A stretch of DNA of 64,000 bases from an uncultured Lachnospiraceae bacterium (GTDB lineage Bacteria > Bacillota > Clostridia > Lachnospirales > Lachnospiraceae). This document shows positions 18,559-27,374 of the stretch, in pieces. Under the pieces are notes generated by a model, which had not been told where the DNA came from, made no database searches, and saw only the letters and a list, made by a program, of their open reading frames with translations. Both the position numbers and the translations under genes were made by a program. The DNA lies in the NCBI GenBank assembly GCA_900551235.1, contig URUU01000005.1:1-64000 (forward strand), written 5' to 3'. The number at the start of each line of letters is the position of its first letter. Positions within the stretch are counted from its first letter, which is position 1.

Positions 18559-18786
18559 ATGAACGAATTATTAGAAATCTTAAAAGAGGCAATGCCGAAA
18601 GTAGACTGGGAAAAAGGAGAAGATCTGGTAGACGATGGTATCATTGATTCCATGGATGTTGTAACAATCATCTCCGAGATCACAGACGCCTACGATATCG
18701 AGATTCCATCAGAAGAGATGGAGCCGGAGAACTTTAACTCCGCAAAAGCAATTTATGCAATGATTCAGAGACTGGAAGAAGAGTAA
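18559..18786 (+). CDS. Acyl carrier protein (DltC-like)
   Basis: The 75-residue acidic protein has the carrier-protein fold and the phosphopantetheine site Ser31 in DDGIIDSMDVV. It is loaded by the ligase encoded upstream and presumably hands the acyl group to the MBOAT protein. A Met follows the Ser where fatty-acid ACPs usually have Leu (DSLD), as is seen in specialised carriers. The start at 18559 has AAAGGAGA 10 bases upstream. The gene order here (MBOAT, DltD-like, ligase, carrier) differs from dltABCD. Confidence 0.85.
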   Translation: MNELLEILKEAMPKVDWEKGEDLVDDGIIDSMDVVTIISEITDAYDIEIPSEEMEPENFNSAKAIYAMIQRLEEE

Positions 18787-18823
18787 GAATCAAAGCAAAT
18801 TTAAGAATTGGTGAATATAGAAA

Positions 18824-18874
18824 CAAAAATGCCATAACATAAGGGAAATGCTCCCGGACTGTTATGGCATTTCT
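18824..18874. terminator. Bidirectional terminator between convergent operon and LacI gene
   Basis: A 12-bp stem AAATGCCATAAC/GTTATGGCATTT encloses a second stem GGGA/TCCC. T-rich tails are present on both strands, serving the carrier-protein operon from the left and the LacI gene from the right. Confidence 0.85.
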
Positions 18875-18907
18875 ATGTAATTTTCTGTTTTGACTTTTTA
18901 AATGTTT

Positions 18908-19930
18908 CTATTTTTCATCCGGAACTTCCACGACGCTGTTGCGGATGGTCAGGGTCGGCGGCAGTACGATCTTATAAGGAAGATGCTGAGGATCGTCCAG
19001 ACGGTCAAGCAGCATTTTTACTGCCATCTCACCCATGACCTCCAGATGTGCGGTCACACTGGTCAGCGGCGGATCTGTCAGGATGGACAGTGGTGTGTCA
19101 TTGAAACTGATAACAGACACATCCTCCGGAACGCGAAGTCCGACTTCGCGCAGGTTGCTGACAGCGGTGATCGCAGACTCTTCGTTGTAGGCAAGAAGTG
19201 CTGTCGGGATATGATCTTTTTGTTCCAGCCACTTTCGGATCTGGGCAGAACCGTCTTTTGCAGAAAGTCCGGTATCAATGATCAGATGCTCATCGAAGAT
19301 TCCGGCATTTTTCATATAATCGATAAAATACTGGCGTCTTGCCTCCAGGGCAGGGCGTTTTTTCTGGTCTAATTTATAAGCAGGTCCCAGGAAACCGATC
19401 TTGCGGTGACCTTTATACAGCAGATAATCCAGTGCCTGCTCCACACCAAGACGGAAGTTTAAGACAACCGAATCAAAGCGGCGTTCATCCGGGGAAGAAT
19501 CTACAAATACGATGTTTGGGCTGATCTCCAGAAGCTGTGCAATCTGCTGCTCGGAAAAAATGCCGATTGCCAGAATGCCGTCAAGCGGTGTCTTTTCCAG
19601 TGTCTGGTATTTGCCGGACTGCTCAAAAAGATAAGATACGTTGCAGTCATGCTCCATACAGTTGCGTACCACATAATTTTTCAGGTAGAGATAGTACGGA
19701 TCAGCCAGCTGCTCTTTTAAGGACATCATCTCCACGATGGCGATATGGACGAGGCGGTGTTTGTGGGAATGTCTCGTTTTTGGAAGCGAGTAGTGAAGTT
19801 CGTCTGCAGCTTCCAGAATGGAAACTCTGGTGTTGTCGGTTACGTTTAAAGTCGGATCGTTATTCAGAACACGGGAAATAGTAGTCACTGAAAATCCGGT
19901 GTGTTTTGCTAAATCTCTGATAGTTGCCAT
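18908..19930 (-). CDS. LacI/GalR family transcriptional regulator
   Basis: This 340-residue protein has an N-terminal LacI helix-turn-helix (MATIRDLAKHTGFSVTTISRVLN, hinge about 40-60) and a periplasmic-binding-protein-like sugar domain (DGILAIGIFSEQQI..., YLLYKGHRKIGFLG, VPEDVSVISFNDTPLS...). Members repress carbohydrate genes until a sugar binds. No sugar gene lies next to it; the neighbours are the acyl-transfer operon (convergent) and tRNA-Pro (divergent). A 10-4-10 palindrome across its own -35 box indicates autoregulation. Targets elsewhere, such as the galactose genes in this window, are possible but unproven. Confidence 0.9.
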   Translation of the reverse strand: MATIRDLAKHTGFSVTTISRVLNNDPTLNVTDNTRVSILEAADELHYSLPKTRHSHKHRLVHIAIVEMMSLKEQLADPYYLYLKNYVVRNCMEHDCNVSYLFEQSGKYQTLEKTPLDGILAIGIFSEQQIAQLLEISPNIVFVDSSPDERRFDSVVLNFRLGVEQALDYLLYKGHRKIGFLGPAYKLDQKKRPALEARRQYFIDYMKNAGIFDEHLIIDTGLSAKDGSAQIRKWLEQKDHIPTALLAYNEESAITAVSNLREVGLRVPEDVSVISFNDTPLSILTDPPLTSVTAHLEVMGEMAVKMLLDRLDDPQHLPYKIVLPPTLTIRNSVVEVPDEK

Positions 19931-19981
19931 GGTGTTTTCTCCAATATGTTTGTTTACTCATTTGTTTACTTTAATACTTTG

Positions 19982-20018
19982 ATTATAAACATACTTTTCT
20001 ACTTTAGCAAGTAGAAAA
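19982..20018 (-). promoter_or_regulatory. Promoter and palindromic operator of the LacI gene
   Basis: On the minus strand, TTGCTA (20010-20005) and TATAAT (19987-19982) are spaced by 17 bases. A perfect inverted repeat with 10-base arms TTTTCTACTT and AAGTAGAAAA around TAGC covers 19995-20018 and the -35 box. Between promoter and gene there is also a direct repeat, TTTGTTTACT, twice (plus-strand orientation). The layout suits self-repression by the LacI protein. Confidence 0.7.
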
Positions 20019-20040
20019 TAATAAATAATACTGTAAAATC

Positions 20041-20150
20041 TCAGCGAAAGAAAAGTCCCAATCGACAGCATTTGCAATCTCTTCAATCGAGCGGCTGTCA
20101 TCCTTTAACAGTTCTTTATCACCGTAAAAGTGCTGATATCAAGGTGAAAC
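20041..20150 (-). other. Possible decayed C-terminal coding remnant
   Basis: The minus strand reads, without a start codon, as QHFYGDKELLKDDSR... to ...DWDFSFAEILQ (about 35 codons) between stops. The composition looks protein-like and the stretch lies in the gap between the LacI promoter and tRNA-Pro. I cannot name the family; chance is not excluded. The rest of the gap is an A-rich tract and the tRNA promoter. Confidence 0.25.
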
Positions 20151-20171
20151 ATAAAAAAATAAAAAAAACAC

Positions 20172-20200
20172 TTGCATTTTGAAAAAAAAGGTGTTATATT
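20172..20200 (+). promoter_or_regulatory. Promoter for tRNA-Pro
   Basis: TTGCAT (20172-20177) and TATATT (20195-20200) with a 17-base spacer, 34 bases before the mature tRNA. Confidence 0.7.
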
Positions 20201-20234
20201 AATGTGGCTGGTGAAAAACAGCAGAAAATAAAAG

Positions 20235-20308
<74 letters not shown>

Positions 20309-20326
20309 TTCCTTGGCAGGGGCGGA

Positions 20327-20360
20327 CTGAAAATCTTGAAAAAGATTTTCAGTTTTTTTA
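20327..20360 (+). terminator. Intrinsic terminator after tRNA-Pro
   Basis: CTGAAAATCTT pairs with AAGATTTTCAG around GAAA, followed by seven T. Confidence 0.9.
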
Positions 20361-20491
20361 CGTGCCGAAACATGTGAGCAAAACCGGAATGGAAAGAAAG
20401 ATAAATAAGGCATCTTTCAAAATTGATATAACTGCACAAAGAAATCAGAAAAAATGCCGTAAAATTTTTAAGAAGAAAAGTCTGTTAAGGG

Positions 20492-20520
20492 TTGAAAAAA
20501 TTCGGACTTGATGATATATT
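20492..20520 (+). promoter_or_regulatory. Promoter of the pilus operon
   Basis: TTGAAA (20492-20497) and TATATT (20515-20520), 17-base spacer, 66 bases before the adhesin start. No other promoter of this quality is seen until the end of the locus. Confidence 0.7.
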
Positions 20521-20586
20521 CTCAGTGAAAATAATTTGCAGGGCATCTTTTGCACCAAATATCATTTACATAAAGAGGATAAGAAC

Positions 20587-23500
20587 ATGAACAGAAGAAG
20601 ATGGATGGCATTTCTGGTTTCTTTTTGTATGCTCATCAGTATGATTAATCCATATGTAGCGGTGGCAACGGATACATCAAAACCGGGAAAACAGGAATTT
20701 ACACAGACGGAGAAAAAAGTCGAATCCCGGAAAGAAACACAAAAAGAGACTGAAAAGGAAACGCAGAAAGAAACACAAAAAGAAACACAGAAAGAGACAC
20801 AAAAAGAGACACAAAAAGAAACGCAAAAAGAAACACAAAAGGAAACGCAAAAAGAAACACAAAAAGAAACACAGAAAGAGACACAAAAAGAGACGCAAAA
20901 AGAAACGCAGAAAGAGACGCAAAAAGAAACGCAAAAAGAGACGCAAAAAGAAACGCAAAAAGAGACGCAAAAAGAAACACAGAAGGAAACGCAGGAAGAA
21001 ACGCAAAAAGAAACAGAAGTACAAAAAGAGACACAGAAAGAGAGCGAAACAGAAACACAAAAAGAAACAAAGGCAAAGAGTACAGTCACAGCAGGCAAAA
21101 AACAGCAACGAGAGTCTGTGGCAGATTCTCTTTTGGTTGATGATTACATTATTCATGCACAGATCTCCTATCAGAAAGGGGAAGACTGGGTTACTGTCGA
21201 TGAGAATACGAAAGATATTCCGGTGGATGCGCATCTGAAAATCTTGATCCGTTATAAAGATGTGGATGCAGCAAATCTGATGAAACATAACAGGACACTT
21301 ACTTATCGGATACCGGAGCTTTTTACGAAGGTTTCGGTGGTGGTCAATACCATCCAGGATGCGGAAAATAATAAAATTGGTGACATTACCGTAGAACAGG
21401 AAACAAAAAAGATCAATCTGACTTTTTGGGAAGCTTTCCTGAAAGCAGATGAAGAAGAAAACAAGAAAGTCAGCGGAAGTTTTACTTTCTATGCCTACGC
21501 GGATCGTGATAAGACAGCGGAGAATCCAAAGCAGGATCTGACCATTGGCAAGACAGGTATTACACTGAATTTTGAACCGGACAGTGCGGCAAGGCTTGGC
21601 ACGGTAGAACTGACAAAGCCGGAAGCAGTTTACAGTGAAGAAGCAGGCAATGACTATCTTACTTATACGCTGACGGCAACGGCAGGCGACCATGCCATGC
21701 CGGATGTAAAAATCGTGGATAACTTTACAAAGAACAGAAATTATGTGGATTCTTATGTCGGAGTAAGCGGTACGGAAACACAGACGGTACATGGTGAGAA
21801 TGCGGACAGACCATATGAAAAGGCAGATGAAACAAAAAGCAGTACGGTTTATCTGGGAAAAGAAGTAACCGCACAGGCACCTGTCCCGCAGCCGGCAGGA
21901 GAGGAAAAGGTAACACCGGGCGTGCTGGTGTGGAAGATCGGTGCGATGGAAGCACATGAAGTACGTACGCTGACTTACAAAGTAAAGCTCAAAGAGGGCT
22001 ATACCGGCGGGCATTCGAAAGGCTCTGTGGTCAATACAGCGAAAGCTTATTCGAAAACATATCCACGTCAGGAAGCAAAATCGACTTTTACACCGAAGGC
22101 AGGCATGACATTAAAGAAAACAGCAGGTGAATTCCAGAAAGAGGCAGACGGAACAGCCTGTATAGAGTATAAGGTATGGGTGCAGGCATATAAAGATAAC
22201 ACCTATACGCTGGACAATGTAAAAATATATGATTCCCTGAAAGGAGACCCGAACCTGAAAACGGATGAAAAACTGTACCCGTATCTGACCTATATTGAGG
22301 ACAGTTTTCAGCTCTATAAAGGAAACAGTACAAATGCGGCGGATAAAATTTCAGTTCCGGAAAGAGAAGGGGGAGCAGCGAATCCGGTCATTGACAATGA
22401 AAAGGATTCTGGTGAACGGAAATTTGAATGTTACATCGGGGATATGAAGCCGGGCGAAGAAAGAACGCTGGTATACCGTATGAAAGTAGATGAGGGGATT
22501 TACTGTACAGGAAACGGAGATATCAATATCATAAATTATGCGATCCTTTATCCGGATGACCGGGTTTCGGACGGACCGCGCTTTGAACGGTATCGTAGTG
22601 AAAAGAACTTTTCTAAAAAAACCTGGGATCGAAAAATCCAGAATGAAAAGACAACCTCTGAACAAACGGTTACAATTCCGCAGAATGATAAAGTTTACGG
22701 GTACGATCTGGCAGAAGAGAGTGCGTCCTTACGCAGTTTTACACTTCCGGCGGGAAGCCTGAAATATCAGGTCATCGTAAATGAAGACGGACAATGGAAC
22801 ATAAGCTCTTCGAACTTTACAGATGAGATCAGCAAATATCTGCGTTATACAGGATATCTGCGGATGGACTATTATGAAGGCGGTCTGAAAAAGGATGCGG
22901 CGGACGATGCGGCTGCACTGAAGCAGCTTCGGGAAAAGACACCGACGGAGACAAGCTGGATCAATATTCAGGATCAGCAGACTTTCAGCCTTCAGCCCGG
23001 ACAGGTTTTGGGAAAGAAAGGAAGCGGTGCATACCTGCTTACCTACTACGCAGTACCGTATAATACGGAGAATATCAGTCAGATCGTGGCAGGAAACAGT
23101 TTTGATCTGAACGGGAAAGCAATCGGGCCTGGCGGTCAGACTCACAACATAGCAGGCGTCAGGGTGGAAGCATCCGCAGTGATAGAAGGCGGGGCAAAAC
23201 TTTCGGCAAAGAAAGACGGCTGGTATTATGATTCTGCAAAAGACACAAGTGGAGACTGGCAGCACGGTCATCTGTACTGGGTCATTGATGTCACAGGGAA
23301 TGAAGTGTCCGAAGGAACGGTATTCCGCGATACGCCGGTGAGGGAAAATAACATACATTTTATGCGAAGATCTACCATGATCGGAGTTTATACAGGAAAG
23401 CTTCCGGAAGGACAGAACTTTACCGGGTATTATAAATCGACAAAAGATCTGTCGAAAGACAGCATCCTGAAAAAACTGTCCGGAAACAGGCTGAACGGAG

Positions 23501-25686
23501 AAGCGGCTCCGGAAGATGCAGATTATTTCTGGTCGGCGACAAACGAAATGTGCACAATTGAAATGAAGAAAACGGCAGCTCTGGAAAAAGGAGAGCATCT
23601 GTATATCGTTTTGCGCACGGCACCGCAGAACGACATCGGTATCCGTGATGTAAAGGAATTCCGAAATAAACTGGAAATGAAAGGAAGCGAGAGCAGGGAT
23701 TTTATAGAAGAAAATACGGCAACACTGACAGCAAACGGAGCGGGAACGAATTTCAAAGAAGCGATCGCATCTTATACTTATGATGGAACAGACTGGGTGA
23801 AGCTGAAAAAGAATTTGAATTATGCAGATTCTGATATTACAAAACTTCTGAAAGACAGGATCACAGAACCCGGAATTTATATTGAGTGGCGGCTGCATAT
23901 CAATTATCATGGAGATCTCAAAGGAAAGGTACAGGCAGAAGATCTTCTTCCGGAAGGTCTGCAGCTGGCGTATGTGCGTTACTTTGACCGTGCAGATGCC
24001 CTGGCAGGAGATCCGCCGGTGATTACGGAAATCGCAGAATACGAAGGGAATCCTTCCTGGGAAAAGCAGACCGTAACGGCACCGGGGGACAGAACCTCAG
24101 CGGAAGCAACCTGTATTTCTTATTACAATAAGGCAGAACGCAGGATCCGCTTTGATGTAGACAATCTGAAAGATACCGGACAGGCTAAAAATGCGGCTCT
24201 GGAGATCCAGGTTGTCACGAAAGTGACGGATCCGGAAGTTCTGCTTGGCGGTCAGGAAAAGACTTTCCGCAATGGTCTGCGTGTAAAAGGGGAAGACGGA
24301 GAAGTCATCACCGATTCGACGGCAGATATTTCGGTTACGGCCACGACACTGACGAAAAAAAGAAGCACGATTGAAAGCGGAAAAGTACCGTTTACGATCG
24401 AGGTTAATCCACTGGGAACGGATCTGGTAAAAGGCTCGGATAAGATCACACTGGTCGATGAACTGAAAAGTCCGCTTCATTTTGACCCGGACAGTCTGGT
24501 GATCGAGGATGCAAAAGGAAATCAACTGGCGGGGATTTCTCCAAAGATTGAGACAACAGACGAGGGCGAAAAGATGCTTTTGACCATTCCGGATGATCAG
24601 AAGCTTACGATCCGTTATCAGACTGCGATCGCTGCACCGCCGGAAAGTGAATTTACCATAAATAACTGCGCTTACTGGTTTGGCTACAGTAAAGATGTGG
24701 CAAAAGTCGAAGAATCCGGTGTGAAGTACAGCATAGAATCGCTGGCAGAAACGACTACGAAACCGGCTTTGCGCGTCAGAAAATTAGACCAGGAAGATAC
24801 TTCGAAAGTACTTCGCGGGGCAGAATTTACCCTGCGTGAGGTAACTTATGATGCAGATGCTGATAACTGGAAAGAAGCAGATGGAAGTTCTGATATTAAG
24901 AAGACAACAGGAAGTGACGGTATTGCCGTTTTCGGCAAGGATGAGACTTTAAAATATAATACAGTCTATCGTCTGCAGGAAACAAAGGCACCGGATGGAT
25001 ACATACAGGATACATCTGTAAAATATATTGCGATCGGCAAGAAAACAGGAGAAGCGGGAAGCGAGGCATTTCCGGCAGAACTGAAAGCATGGCAGCAAAA
25101 AGGAGTCAGTGTTTATTATCTGGGTGCAACCTATACCTGTACGGTGTACAACCGCAAAGGCAGTCTGCGTATCGAGAAAACATTCCAGAATGTCAATGGA
25201 GAAGAAGTTGCCGGAGTGCAGATCGCAGATGGAACCTATGCGTTTGGGCTGTATGCAGAAGAAGGGGATACCTTTGATTATTCCACAGAGAGACCGCTTC
25301 AGATACTGAAGATCACAGTACAAAATGGAAACATCCGTTATCAGAACGGAGATACTTCCACAGAAAAACCGGAATTTACCGGACTGGCGACAGGAACCTC
25401 CTATCGGGTATACGAACTGGATGCTTCCGGCAGGGCTATTACGGAAAGCGGCAGTAAATACACGGCAGAAAACGGGCAGAAGTTCCAGGTGACTTATGGA
25501 AAGATAAAAGCGACCATTTCACCGGATGGAACAGCGGAAGCGATCCGGATCACCAACAAACAGAAAAATGATATTCCGCTGACCGGTGTGACAGCAGAAA
25601 ACAGGAAACTTTATTTTCTGATGCTGGCCGGTGTGGCAGCCATCCTTTGTTTCAGGCTGAACAAACGGATACGAAGGAGTGCATAA
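20587..25686 (+). CDS. Large tip-type pilus adhesin with N-terminal KETQ stalk and sortase signal
   Basis: This 1,699-residue protein has a signal peptide (about 1-28), then 24 tetrapeptides of the KETQ type (residues 49-144). A long series of beta-sandwich repeats follows (about 190-1,390; repeated patterns such as GEERTLVYRMKV and AHEVRTLTYKVKL). Near the end there is at least one SpaA/Cna-B domain (about 1,395-1,490, with LQETKAPDGY supplying the Glu of the isopeptide triad) and a second such domain (about 1,520-1,660). The C-terminus has IPLTG, a membrane helix and RIRRSA, a sortase sorting signal. Position at the head of an FCT-like operon matches the tip adhesin Cpa. Start: AGAGGA before 20587. 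The receptor is unknown. Confidence 0.85.
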   Translation: MNRRRWMAFLVSFCMLISMINPYVAVATDTSKPGKQEFTQTEKKVESRKETQKETEKETQKETQKETQKETQKETQKETQKETQKETQKETQKETQKETQKETQKETQKETQKETQKETQKETQKETQKETQKETQEETQKETEVQKETQKESETETQKETKAKSTVTAGKKQQRESVADSLLVDDYIIHAQISYQKGEDWVTVDENTKDIPVDAHLKILIRYKDVDAANLMKHNRTLTYRIPELFTKVSVVVNTIQDAENNKIGDITVEQETKKINLTFWEAFLKADEEENKKVSGSFTFYAYADRDKTAENPKQDLTIGKTGITLNFEPDSAARLGTVELTKPEAVYSEEAGNDYLTYTLTATAGDHAMPDVKIVDNFTKNRNYVDSYVGVSGTETQTVHGENADRPYEKADETKSSTVYLGKEVTAQAPVPQPAGEEKVTPGVLVWKIGAMEAHEVRTLTYKVKLKEGYTGGHSKGSVVNTAKAYSKTYPRQEAKSTFTPKAGMTLKKTAGEFQKEADGTACIEYKVWVQAYKDNTYTLDNVKIYDSLKGDPNLKTDEKLYPYLTYIEDSFQLYKGNSTNAADKISVPEREGGAANPVIDNEKDSGERKFECYIGDMKPGEERTLVYRMKVDEGIYCTGNGDINIINYAILYPDDRVSDGPRFERYRSEKNFSKKTWDRKIQNEKTTSEQTVTIPQNDKVYGYDLAEESASLRSFTLPAGSLKYQVIVNEDGQWNISSSNFTDEISKYLRYTGYLRMDYYEGGLKKDAADDAAALKQLREKTPTETSWINIQDQQTFSLQPGQVLGKKGSGAYLLTYYAVPYNTENISQIVAGNSFDLNGKAIGPGGQTHNIAGVRVEASAVIEGGAKLSAKKDGWYYDSAKDTSGDWQHGHLYWVIDVTGNEVSEGTVFRDTPVRENNIHFMRRSTMIGVYTGKLPEGQNFTGYYKSTKDLSKDSILKKLSGNRLNGEAAPEDADYFWSATNEMCTIEMKKTAALEKGEHLYIVLRTAPQNDIGIRDVKEFRNKLEMKGSESRDFIEENTATLTANGAGTNFKEAIASYTYDGTDWVKLKKNLNYADSDITKLLKDRITEPGIYIEWRLHINYHGDLKGKVQAEDLLPEGLQLAYVRYFDRADALAGDPPVITEIAEYEGNPSWEKQTVTAPGDRTSAEATCISYYNKAERRIRFDVDNLKDTGQAKNAALEIQVVTKVTDPEVLLGGQEKTFRNGLRVKGEDGEVITDSTADISVTATTLTKKRSTIESGKVPFTIEVNPLGTDLVKGSDKITLVDELKSPLHFDPDSLVIEDAKGNQLAGISPKIETTDEGEKMLLTIPDDQKLTIRYQTAIAAPPESEFTINNCAYWFGYSKDVAKVEESGVKYSIESLAETTTKPALRVRKLDQEDTSKVLRGAEFTLREVTYDADADNWKEADGSSDIKKTTGSDGIAVFGKDETLKYNTVYRLQETKAPDGYIQDTSVKYIAIGKKTGEAGSEAFPAELKAWQQKGVSVYYLGATYTCTVYNRKGSLRIEKTFQNVNGEEVAGVQIADGTYAFGLYAEEGDTFDYSTERPLQILKITVQNGNIRYQNGDTSTEKPEFTGLATGTSYRVYELDASGRAITESGSKYTAENGQKFQVTYGKIKATISPDGTAEAIRITNKQKNDIPLTGVTAENRKLYFLMLAGVAAILCFRLNKRIRRSA
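20731..21018 (+). repeat. In-frame 12-bp minisatellite encoding (KETQ)n
   Basis: 24 consecutive 12-base units, mostly AAAGAAACACAA or AAAGAGACGCAA, encode KETQ with a few KETE/EETQ variants; more degenerate units follow to about 21066. The unit length keeps the frame, so slippage would change only stalk length. Long minus-strand frames here are a by-product of the repeat. Confidence 0.95.
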
Positions 25687-25693
25687 GCCGAAA

Positions 25694-26191
25694 ATGAAGA
25701 ATAAAAAACTGATCAAAGGTTATGGAAAACTGGCGCTGAGGGCGATCCTGTTTCTGCTGCTCGTAGTTGTGTTTTTTACAAAAGTGCTGTTTTTTGCCAG
25801 AGTGGAAGGGATGCAGATGTTTCCATCCTTAAAAGACGGGGATCTCGCGCTTGGTTATGCACTGGCGAAAGACTATCGACCGGGTGATGTGGTCGTGTAT
25901 GAAGCAGACGGAAAACAATGTTTTGGACGAATCCTGACGCTGGCAGGAAATGAAGTGGACATTGACGGAAGCGGTGATGTGAAAGTCAATGGAATATCAG
26001 AAAGTGGTGAGATCCTTTATCCGGCATATGACAAAGGAACGCTCACCTATCCCTGCCAGGTCGGGCAGGGAAGCGTTTTTATACTGGGAGATTACCGGAC
26101 AGAGAGCAGGGACAGCAGAACTTACGGGCCGGTTTTAGTAACCAGGATCAAAGGTAAGGTTCTGACAATCTTACGGCGACGTGGATTGTAG
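25694..26191 (+). CDS. SipA-like signal peptidase homologue lacking the catalytic Ser/Lys pair
   Basis: This 165-residue protein has one N-terminal membrane helix (about 13-35) and the S26 signal-peptidase fold: VEGMQMFPSLKDGD (box B), RPGDVVVY (box C), CFGRILTLAGNEVDI (box D), LGDYRTESRDSR (box E). Aligned to SipS (GDSMYPTL, YVKRIIGLPGD), the nucleophile Ser is Gln41 and the general base Lys is Gly78, while the structural boxes are kept. SipA of Streptococcus pyogenes FCT islands likewise lacks both residues and assists pilin polymerisation. A chaperone-like role is therefore inferred. ATG 25694 is chosen; the in-frame GTG at 25679 overlaps the AAGGAG site. Confidence 0.85.
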   Translation: MKNKKLIKGYGKLALRAILFLLLVVVFFTKVLFFARVEGMQMFPSLKDGDLALGYALAKDYRPGDVVVYEADGKQCFGRILTLAGNEVDIDGSGDVKVNGISESGEILYPAYDKGTLTYPCQVGQGSVFILGDYRTESRDSRTYGPVLVTRIKGKVLTILRRRGL

Positions 26192-26265
26192 ACAATAGAA
26201 AGAACAAGGAAACCATCAAAAATAAAAAGAACAGGAAATATAAAAGTTACAGGAGAAAAAGCAAC

Positions 26266-27366
26266 ATGAAAAAAAGAATCTTGGCATTTATGATGGCAGC
26301 AGCCATGGTATTTGGAAGTGCCACAGCAGTTATGGCAGCCGGTGAAGGTCAGAGCAGTGCAGCAGATACGATGACTGTGACGATTAAAAAAAATTATCAG
26401 GTAAACGGTGCATATGGTGCGAAAAGTCCGGCAGAGACATTCCGGTTTGCGGATGCGACTCTGGCATTTGTTGCCGGTACAAAGTACAACAATACAGGTG
26501 CGGTTGATACAGAGAAAGCGGTAGAAAACAAGATGAACATCCCGGCAGATGTCAGGACAATTGATATTACAGAACCTTCTTACAACGAGGGAGAAAACGG
26601 TGAAAAAGATATTACAGCAGTAATTACAGCAGCAAACTATAAAAGCGTAGGAGTAGGAACTTATATTTATACCTTCCAGGAGACAGCAGGAGATACAGCA
26701 GGTGTTACCTATGACAATAATCAATACAAACTGTATGTCAATGTGGTAAATGGCGATACCGCAGGAACTTATAAGATAGGCGGAGCTTATGTGAAAAAAC
26801 CGGGAGAAAGAGATAAAGTACAGGAAATCGTCAACACTTACCAGTCCGGTAACCTGAAGATCACAAAAACAGTAACGGGTAACATGGGCGACAAAAACAA
26901 AGTCTTTGATGTAAAGGTTACACTGACCGTTGCAGATGGAAAAAAGGTAAAAGCACCAGTTACGATCACAACTACGCATACAGATTTAGGTAATCCAACC
27001 ACAATCGCTGCAGGAGCTTGGAGCGAAAACAAGGCAAAAGTAATACTGCATGTAAAAGATGGCACAACGGTTGAGCTGAAAAACCTGCCAGTTGGAGTGT
27101 CTTATGCAGTAGCGGAGGAGGCTTATAGCGACTACACAACTTCTTATACACATACACAGAACGGAAAGGACATAACAGGAGCAGCGACAAGTACTGCTGT
27201 TCGTGGAAATGAAACCGATACCGTTACGATCACCAACTACAAAAACGCTAAAGTAGATACTGGTGTGATCGTTTCCAATCTGCCATACATCCTGATCCTT
27301 GCAGCAGTGGCAGGCGGTCTTGTACTTTTTGCAGCAGGCAAGAAACACCGCACAGATGAGGACTGA
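26266..27366 (+). CDS. FctA/Spy0128-like major pilin
   Basis: This 366-residue protein has a signal peptide (about 1-25, ending AVMAA) and two isopeptide-type beta domains. Domain 1 (about 35-195) has YTFQETAGDTAG (catalytic Glu) and ends EIVNTYQ, the F/V-x-N-x-Y Asn position. Domain 2 (about 198-325) begins LKITKTVTGNMGDKNKVFDVKV and ends VTITNYK, with Glu in YAVAEEAYSD. The C-terminus has a short VDTGV sorting motif, a membrane helix (about 335-357) and KKHRTDED. Spy0128 (FctA) forms pilus shafts with intramolecular Lys-Asn bonds; position between the SipA-like and sortase genes supports the shaft role. Confidence 0.85.
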   Translation: MKKRILAFMMAAAMVFGSATAVMAAGEGQSSAADTMTVTIKKNYQVNGAYGAKSPAETFRFADATLAFVAGTKYNNTGAVDTEKAVENKMNIPADVRTIDITEPSYNEGENGEKDITAVITAANYKSVGVGTYIYTFQETAGDTAGVTYDNNQYKLYVNVVNGDTAGTYKIGGAYVKKPGERDKVQEIVNTYQSGNLKITKTVTGNMGDKNKVFDVKVTLTVADGKKVKAPVTITTTHTDLGNPTTIAAGAWSENKAKVILHVKDGTTVELKNLPVGVSYAVAEEAYSDYTTSYTHTQNGKDITGAATSTAVRGNETDTVTITNYKNAKVDTGVIVSNLPYILILAAVAGGLVLFAAGKKHRTDED

Positions 27367-27374
27367 TCCGGAAA

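Noticed and set aside
20562..22014. Long minus-strand reading frames opposite the adhesin N-terminus (FCVS-type and FLRFFLR-type repeats).
   Set aside because: They are the complement of the KETQ minisatellite, which has no stops in several frames; no ribosome binding site or domain supports them.
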